Shown here in pieces: positions 59,999-64,000 of a stretch of DNA of 64,000 bases (the stretch's first letter is position 1; every line of letters starts with the position of its first letter). Origin of the DNA: Marivita sp041725935 (GTDB taxonomy: Bacteria; Pseudomonadota; Alphaproteobacteria; Rhodobacterales; Rhodobacteraceae). The notes beneath the pieces were generated by a model, which was not told the DNA's origin, made no database searches, and saw only the letters and a program-made list of their open reading frames with translations. The position numbers were made by a program, and so were the translations under genes. Where the stretch lies: NCBI GenBank assembly GCA_041725935.1, contig JBGRQD010000002.1:248001-312000 (forward strand), given 5' to 3'.

Positions 59999-60547
59999 TC
60001 AGGCGACGTTTTTCTGGTTGCTCACGATTCCGGTGGTGACGAGATCGGTCGCCTCCATGACCTCGTCATCGCTCATCTGGAGCAATTCGACCAGTTGTTT
60101 GCGCGCGCGGTTCACGCGGCTCTTGATGGTGCCAACGGCTACACCGCAGGTTTCTGCAGCCTCTTCGTATGAAAAGCCGCCTGCACCCACCAAGACCAAA
60201 GCCTCGCGCTGCTCGTCATTCAACTGATCAAAGGCGCGGTTGAAATCACGCATCTGCAAACGACCATCGTGATCGGGTTTCTGTGCCAAGGACGCCGCCA
60301 TCTCGCCGTCTACATCCGCAACCTCGCGACGCGCCTTCCGGTGATGCGAGTAATATGTGTTGCGCAGGATCGTGAACAGCCATGCCCGCATATTTGTGCC
60401 CGGTTGGTAAGAGTCAATCTTGGTCCAAGCCTTCACCAAGGCGTCCTGAACCATATCATCCGCCAACGCGGAATTGCGCGTCAAGCTCATGGCAAAGGCG
60501 CGCATCGCACTCAAGTGTTCAACGATTTCGTCTTTTGGATCAACCAT
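59999..60547 (-). CDS. ecfG: ECF sigma factor of the general stress response (EcfG)
   Basis: The 182-residue sigma factor has region 2 (MRAFAMSLTRNSALADDMVQDALVKAWTK, with the DMVQD core) and region 4 (LNDEQREALVLVGAGGFSYEEAAETCGV then VGTIKSRVNRARKQL), separated by a linker. Direct coupling to nepR (overlap of eight bases) and divergence from phyR identify it as EcfG. It recognises GGAAC-N16-CGTT promoters, of which good copies lie in the phyR/nepR gap and before other genes here. The start at 60547 is the ATG next to nepR. Confidence 0.93.
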   Translation of the reverse strand: MVDPKDEIVEHLSAMRAFAMSLTRNSALADDMVQDALVKAWTKIDSYQPGTNMRAWLFTILRNTYYSHHRKARREVADVDGEMAASLAQKPDHDGRLQMRDFNRAFDQLNDEQREALVLVGAGGFSYEEAAETCGVAVGTIKSRVNRARKQLVELLQMSDDEVMEATDLVTTGIVSNQKNVA

Positions 60548-60704
60548 TGGACGCCTCCGGCGATGGCTTGTCGGCCTCGCGGAGCTGTTCGAGAAGTTGA
60601 GTAAATCGATCCGGCACATCCTGTTTTGCAACGTCCTCGTAGACGCGCTTGAGGTTGGCTTCGATTTCCTGCTCAAGGCTTGATAATTTCCGATCCTGTT
60701 TCAT
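60540..60704 (-). CDS. nepR: Anti-sigma factor NepR
   Basis: This 54-residue protein matches NepR: IEANLKRVYEDVAKQDVPD followed by RFTQLLEQLREAD. NepR holds EcfG inactive until phosphorylated PhyR displaces it by sigma mimicry. It is the first gene of the nepR-ecfG pair on the minus strand and overlaps ecfG by eight bases. The short helices on both sides of the VPDRF core are typical. Confidence 0.9.
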   Translation of the reverse strand: MKQDRKLSSLEQEIEANLKRVYEDVAKQDVPDRFTQLLEQLREADKPSPEASNG

Positions 60705-60747
60705 GTAGCCCTTCAGATGATTTTTTCACTTAAGTCGCGCATTGGCC

Positions 60748-60772
60748 GGAACCTAACGCAATTTGGGGCGTT
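60748..60772 (+). promoter_or_regulatory. EcfG promoter for phyR
   Basis: GGAAC (60748-60752), a 16-base spacer and CGTT (60769-60772) make a perfect match to the alphaproteobacterial EcfG consensus, pointing rightward to phyR (start 60813). Confidence 0.88.
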
Positions 60773-60779
60773 CGGTTCC
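60755..60779 (-). promoter_or_regulatory. EcfG promoter for nepR-ecfG, interleaved with the phyR promoter
   Basis: On the minus strand GGAAC (complement of 60775-60779), 16 bases and CGTT (complement of 60755-60758) form a second perfect EcfG promoter pointing to nepR. It overlaps the phyR promoter over 18 bases, so only one polymerase could sit there at a time. Confidence 0.88.
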
Positions 60780-60812
60780 CATAAAGTCCAAAAAAATTGG
60801 GAGCTATTCTCT

Positions 60813-61622
60813 ATGCCGACCGACCAAACCCAGGATCTTACCTCGAAGATCGGATCGAACCTGCCATTTTTGCGCCGATATGCGAGGGCTCTGACCGGGT
60901 CGCAGGTCGAAGGCGACAAATACGCGGTCGCCACACTCGAAGCGATCCTGAGCGACACCTCCATCTTCGACCACGAGGCGTCCAACAAGGTGGCTTTGTT
61001 CAAAGTTTTCCATACGATCTGGTCAACATCGGGCGCCACGTTCAGCGCGGGTGAAACGGGTGTTGCTGCAAAAGCGCAGAAACATCTGTCGCGCCTTACC
61101 TCTGATACACGCGAGGCACTACTTCTTCACACGGTAGAAGAACTGTCGTTCGAAGATGTGGGCAGCGTGCTTGATATATCGGCGCATGAGGCGGAACATC
61201 TTGTCGATATTGCTTATACCGAGATGGCCAAGTCGCTTGCCGGTCGGGTGATGATCATCGAAGACGAAGCGATCATCGCCATGGACCTGGAAGCGATCGT
61301 GTCGGACATGGGGCACACCGTGACAGGAATCGCCCGGACCGCTGATGCGGCAGTGCACCTTTACCACACTGAAAAGCCACATCTCATCATGTCGGATATC
61401 CAGTTGGCCGATGGATCAAGCGGAGTGGATGCGGTGAACAAAATTGTTGAAGGCGATCCGGATATCCCAGTCATCTTCATAACCGCATTCCCAGAGCGGC
61501 TGCTGACGGGCGAAGGGCCAGAACCGGCATTCCTTATTTCCAAACCCTATACCGAGGAACAGGTTCGCTCTGCGGTGAGCCAAGCGATGTTCTTCTCATC
61601 GACTGAAACGCTGAAAGCGTGA
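60813..61622 (+). CDS. phyR: General stress response anti-anti-sigma regulator PhyR
   Basis: The 269-residue protein has an N-terminal sigma-like domain (about residues 10-138, EALLLHTVEELSFEDVGSVLD region 4 mimic) and a C-terminal receiver. The receiver carries the phospho-acceptor Asp195 (LIMSDIQLADG), an acid cluster in IIEDEAIIAMD and Lys in LISKPYT. When phosphorylated it binds NepR and frees EcfG. The start at 60813 is chosen because MPTDQTQDL begins the usual domain and GGGAG precedes it. An EcfG promoter lies 41 bases upstream. Confidence 0.95.
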   Translation: MPTDQTQDLTSKIGSNLPFLRRYARALTGSQVEGDKYAVATLEAILSDTSIFDHEASNKVALFKVFHTIWSTSGATFSAGETGVAAKAQKHLSRLTSDTREALLLHTVEELSFEDVGSVLDISAHEAEHLVDIAYTEMAKSLAGRVMIIEDEAIIAMDLEAIVSDMGHTVTGIARTADAAVHLYHTEKPHLIMSDIQLADGSSGVDAVNKIVEGDPDIPVIFITAFPERLLTGEGPEPAFLISKPYTEEQVRSAVSQAMFFSSTETLKA

Positions 61623-61638
61623 CAGGTAAATCCAAGAA

Positions 61639-61661
61639 ACCGGAGCGGGTCCCGCTCCGGT
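61639..61661. terminator. Bidirectional hairpin between phyR and DUF1328 gene
   Basis: ACCGGAGCGGG and CCCGCTCCGGT form a nearly perfect stem, followed by TTTTC on the plus strand and preceded by AAA (Ts on the minus strand). It lies 17 bases after phyR and six bases after the DUF1328 stop, so it can end both convergent transcripts. Confidence 0.75.
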
Positions 61662-61667
61662 TTTCTT

Positions 61668-61829
61668 TCACGACCGCACGGCCCGCATGATGAGCGTTGC
61701 GACGAACAGTACAAGGAATACCACGAACAGGATTTGTGCAATTCCCGCCGACGCCGACGCGATGCCGCCAAATCCGAACACAGCGGCGATCAGTGCGATC
61801 ACCAAAAAGATGGCTGCCCAGTAAAGCAT
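61668..61829 (-). CDS. DUF1328 (UPF0391/YtjA-like) small membrane protein
   Basis: The 53-residue protein has two transmembrane helices (LYWAAIFLVIALIAAVFGFGG and IAQILFVVFLVLFVATLIM with a small-residue turn ASASAG between) and a short basic tail. This pattern is the DUF1328/YtjA family, often found in stress islands. The role is unknown. A weaker EcfG-like site (GGAAC-N16-GGTT on the minus strand near 61872-61892) could drive it. Confidence 0.85.
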   Translation of the reverse strand: MLYWAAIFLVIALIAAVFGFGGIASASAGIAQILFVVFLVLFVATLIMRAVRS

Positions 61830-61894
61830 GTCTAAGTCCTTCCATTGTTGGCTTTAACTGCCTGACCAACCACCATTCCCGACGATGGTTCCGA

Positions 61895-61919
61895 GGAACT
61901 TTGACCCGGTCGCAGCGTT
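61895..61919 (+). promoter_or_regulatory. EcfG promoter for DUF883-like gene
   Basis: GGAAC (61895-61899), 16 bases, CGTT (61916-61919) is a perfect consensus match 27 bases before the ATG at 61946. Confidence 0.85.
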
Positions 61920-61945
61920 GGGGATGAGATAAAAGGAGACACACA

Positions 61946-62236
61946 ATGGCATCGACACTGAAAGCCCGTCACTCGAAATCAGACGACAATGCAGGCCTTG
62001 AGGGCCGCGCCGCAGAGAAGCTGCGTGACGCAGTTTTCCACGCTCAAGACAATGTGCAGGATGCGGCTGACACGATGCGCGACACGACCGTAAAGGCCGT
62101 CGAACGCACCGCTGATCACGCGCAGAACATGCAGGGCGAGTTCGACAGCGCCGTGCGTCGCAATCCGACCCTCGCAGTTCTTGGAGCCTTGGGTGTCGGG
62201 ATGGTTCTCGGCCTTGCACTCACGCGGCGCACCTAG
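61946..62236 (+). CDS. DUF883/ElaB/YqjD-like membrane-anchored stress protein
   Basis: The 96-residue protein has a long charged amphipathic helix (residues 18-70, AAEKLRDAVFHAQDNVQDAA) and a C-terminal transmembrane helix (TLAVLGALGVGMVLGLAL) followed by TRRT, the tail-anchored layout of ElaB/YqjD, which tether ribosomes to the membrane in E. coli. A perfect EcfG promoter and AAAGGAG ahead of the start indicate general stress control. Its last four bases overlap the next, convergent gene. Confidence 0.8.
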   Translation: MASTLKARHSKSDDNAGLEGRAAEKLRDAVFHAQDNVQDAADTMRDTTVKAVERTADHAQNMQGEFDSAVRRNPTLAVLGALGVGMVLGLALTRRT

Positions 62237-62601
62237 TTCGGCAAGCCCAGACGTGACAGGGCAGCCATGACATCCCGCGTCGAGAAGGGGCGTAGCAACA
62301 CGCCCGCTCCTTCTCTCTCGGAGAATTCGGCCGGCCCGTCGATCACCACCAGCGACAATCCAGGCAAGTTGATTTCAGCCAAGAATTCGTTGACCTCGTG
62401 CAGATGCAATGACAATCCGCACATCACCAACTTCAGGTTGTTACCAGCCTCGGTCAGCACCTTCGACGCATCATCCAGATCCCGCGCGTGAAGCACTGGG
62501 CCCAGACCTTGGTCGGTCAGCATCTCGGTCAAATCATCCGCTTCGATCACGTTGTTTGAGACAATCAAGGTCTTTGGACCAAACGTCGTCACTTCGGTCA
62601 T
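62233..62601 (-). CDS. Pseudo-receiver (degenerate response regulator) protein
   Basis: The 122-residue protein has the length and alternating beta/alpha pattern of a receiver domain, but the acid pair reads SNN (TLIVSNNVIEADD), the phospho-acceptor position reads CGL (LKLVMCGLSLH) and the conserved Lys is Arg (GVLLRPFST). It cannot be phosphorylated in the usual way. Its place beside phyR suggests a phosphorylation-independent partner. The frame continues far upstream, but MTEVTTFGPKTLIVS is the natural receiver start. Confidence 0.7.
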   Translation of the reverse strand: MTEVTTFGPKTLIVSNNVIEADDLTEMLTDQGLGPVLHARDLDDASKVLTEAGNNLKLVMCGLSLHLHEVNEFLAEINLPGLSLVVIDGPAEFSEREGAGVLLRPFSTRDVMAALSRLGLPN

Positions 62602-62682
62602 GTCGCAAAGCCCCCTGAGCGTTTCACCATGTATGCCATCCCCCAATTTTTTCTGCATTAATCTATGACATAGCGAGGTGCC

Positions 62683-63411
62683 ATGACAACGATGTGCGAA
62701 AACTGCCCGCTTCGGCAGCTCGATATTTTCGAGGACATGTCGAATGAAGAAGTCCAGTTCATGTCCAGGTTCAAAACTGGCGAATTTGTTGCGCAACCGG
62801 GGTCTGAAATTCTTGCCGAAGGCGCATCCTCGACGCAGCTTTATACCGCGCTCCAAGGAATGGGCCTGCGCCACAAGACGCTTGAGGATGGACGCCGACA
62901 GGTGGTCGGTTTCGTCCTGCCCGGTGATTTCATCGGCCTGCAAAGTGGCGTCATGGGCGAAATGAAACACTCGGTCGAAGCAACGACCCGCATGACGATG
63001 TGCGTGTTCAACCGGTCAGAGCTGTGGGAGCTTTTCAGAAGTCATCCCCGCCGGTCCTTCAGTCTGACCAATCTTGCCGCCACCGAGGAATTTCTGCTTG
63101 GCGAGATGCTTGCCGCCGTGGGACAAATGGATGGGCTGGCCAAGATTGCCTGGGTCTTGAACCGGTTTTACAAGCGCCTGACCGCACTTGGCCTGAACGA
63201 AAACGATCAGGTGCCCATGCCATATAAGCAGCAGGATATCGCCGACGCGATGGGCCTGTCACTTGTTCACACCAACAAGACTCTGGCAAAATTGCGTATC
63301 GAAGGGCTCGCGACTTGGTCGGGTGATACCCTGACGGTGCACCGCCCTGAAGAACTTGCGGAACTGGGCTATGCCAAGGGTGCGACTGTGGTGAAGCGCC
63401 CGCTCATCTGA
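62683..63411 (+). CDS. Crp/Fnr family transcriptional regulator
   Basis: The 242-residue regulator has an N-terminal cyclic-nucleotide-binding-like beta roll (GEFVAQPGSEILAEGASS, FVLPGDFIGLQSG) and a C-terminal winged helix (YKQQDIADAMGLSLVHTNKTLAKLRIEG). An N-terminal C-x2-C (Cys5, Cys8) and a later Cys are present, but not the full four-cysteine FNR set, so oxygen sensing through a 4Fe-4S cluster is uncertain. It diverges from the pseudo-receiver gene. Confidence 0.9.
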   Translation: MTTMCENCPLRQLDIFEDMSNEEVQFMSRFKTGEFVAQPGSEILAEGASSTQLYTALQGMGLRHKTLEDGRRQVVGFVLPGDFIGLQSGVMGEMKHSVEATTRMTMCVFNRSELWELFRSHPRRSFSLTNLAATEEFLLGEMLAAVGQMDGLAKIAWVLNRFYKRLTALGLNENDQVPMPYKQQDIADAMGLSLVHTNKTLAKLRIEGLATWSGDTLTVHRPEELAELGYAKGATVVKRPLI

Positions 63412-63561
63412 CGATGTGTCTTGAAACGCCTGACACCAGAGAGCCGGGCATATCAATGACGTAGCATTTTTCAGACTGCCTGATGTCCTGCCTGAACGCG
63501 CCTAGACGGCTGAGGCGATGTGGCAACATCCGCCCCAGTGCATCACCGCAATCCCCATTCG

Positions 63562-63586
63562 GGAACTTTGCCCCCTCCCACGTGTT
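63562..63586 (+). promoter_or_regulatory. Probable EcfG promoter for DUF2383 gene
   Basis: GGAAC (63562-63566), 16 bases and TGTT (63583-63586) match the EcfG pattern in eight of nine bases, 24 bases before the ATG at 63611. Confidence 0.55.
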
Positions 63587-63610
63587 CTATCCACAACCGG
63601 GGAGATCAGA

Positions 63611-64000
63611 ATGCCCAACACATCATCACACAGGCTGCACGATCGTGTGCAGGCCTTGTTCGACCGATTGGTCGATATCGGCCACGGGTATGATCTGATT
63701 ACCGATCAGGCGCCTGCCTCGATCCGCAGCCTTGTGGTTGAGATCGCGGAGCAGCACCTTCGGGATATCGAAGACATCGACCGCCTCGCGTCCGACCGTG
63801 ACATCTCTTTGGACCGAGACTGTACAGACCAGATCGCGGGCGACCAGATCGCGCTTCGTTTGCGGGACGTGTTCGCGGACGACGACCGAAACACGCTCGA
63901 TTCCATCGTGATCGGAGAAGAGATGGTTGTGAAACGCTACGACGAGGCCATCGCGTGCCTGTCGCCCGACGATGAATTGCACACCGTCCTGACGGGCCAG
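63611..64000 (+). CDS. DUF2383/PA2169-like four-helix-bundle protein (partial)
   Basis: The gene runs past the window end; 130 codons are visible. The sequence (HDRVQALFDRLVDIGHGYDL, VVEIAEQHLRDIEDIDRLAS, then VIGEEMVVKRYDEAIACL) matches the ferritin-like four-helix-bundle family DUF2383/PA2169. Function unknown; members are often stress-induced. An EcfG-type promoter lies just upstream and GGGGAGATC before the ATG is a good ribosome site. Confidence 0.8.
   Translation, partial: MPNTSSHRLHDRVQALFDRLVDIGHGYDLITDQAPASIRSLVVEIAEQHLRDIEDIDRLASDRDISLDRDCTDQIAGDQIALRLRDVFADDDRNTLDSIVIGEEMVVKRYDEAIACLSPDDELHTVLTGQ

Noticed and set aside
61872..61892. Minus-strand GGAAC-N16-GGTT as a full EcfG promoter for DUF1328
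   Set aside because: The -10 lacks the consensus C; kept only as a weak possibility in the DUF1328 entry.
1..64000. CRISPR arrays, tRNA, rRNA, transposases, prophage genes
   Set aside because: Looked for and not seen; no repeated spacer structure, no cloverleaf recognised, and no integrase or transposase features in any convincing frame.

Overview
This window is high-GC chromosomal DNA from an alphaproteobacterium, most likely a marine Rhodobacteraceae (Roseobacter group) species. The evidence is a NepR/EcfG/PhyR general stress response module, an Irr-type iron box in front of dps, a hut operon of the five-step HutF/HutG type, a complete-looking C-P lyase operon with two phnE genes, and tightly coupled operons (many ATGA or TGATG stop/start overlaps). 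No rRNA, tRNA, insertion sequence, prophage or CRISPR array was seen.

Layout. 1-0.9 kb: end of a membrane transporter and a DUF1868 (2H phosphoesterase-like) protein. 0.9-8.2 kb: histidine utilisation, hutC-hutF on the minus strand and hutI-hutH-hutG-hutU on the plus strand, around a shared promoter region with a palindromic operator. 8.3-22.5 kb: phosphonate region, with phnF-G-H-I-J-K-L-M, then phnC-D-E1-E2 plus a P-loop NTPase on the minus strand, three acetyltransferases, an APH-type kinase and a TIM-barrel gene. Three copies of one palindrome (ATTCATTCGAATGAAT type), each beside a Pho-box-like repeat, mark phnF, phnC and the TIM-barrel gene as one regulon. 22.8-33.0 kb: an FCD-type GntR regulator, then a chemotaxis operon (STAS protein, CheY, CheA, CheW, MCP, CheW, CheR, CheB and a 573-residue unrecognised protein). 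33.0-39.2 kb: a TetR regulator, a tungstate-type ABC transporter, and iron/haem genes (ABM monooxygenase, HemP, DUF1289, Dps). 39.3-44.9 kb: a GNAT and an oxidative catabolic operon (DUF1185, alpha/beta hydrolase, luciferase-like monooxygenase, aldehyde dehydrogenase) with a divergent LysR, resembling trigonelline (N-methylpyridine) degradation operons. 45.0-57.6 kb: a second catabolic island with a GMC oxidoreductase, enolase-superfamily enzyme, AhpD-like protein, AspA-like deacylase, polar amino-acid ABC transporter, NicX/M29-like protein, LysR, Rieske oxygenase, Rieske ferredoxin and membrane desaturase. 57.7-64.0 kb: general stress response island with nepR-ecfG and phyR driven by two interleaved EcfG promoters, and small stress-type proteins (DUF1328, DUF883, DUF2383), a pseudo-receiver, a Crp/Fnr regulator and a BrkB-family membrane protein.

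The most unusual observations are: (1) PhnJ lacks three of the four cysteines that hold the Fe-S cluster and carry the radical in the E. coli enzyme, but has extra cysteines elsewhere; (2) a TIM-barrel gene outside the phn operon carries the same operator and Pho-box arrangement; (3) the phn cluster shows no phnN or phnP but has a translationally coupled P-loop NTPase; (4) face-to-face interleaved EcfG promoters; (5) two adjacent oxidative catabolic islands whose combined content suggests N-heterocycle or betaine breakdown.
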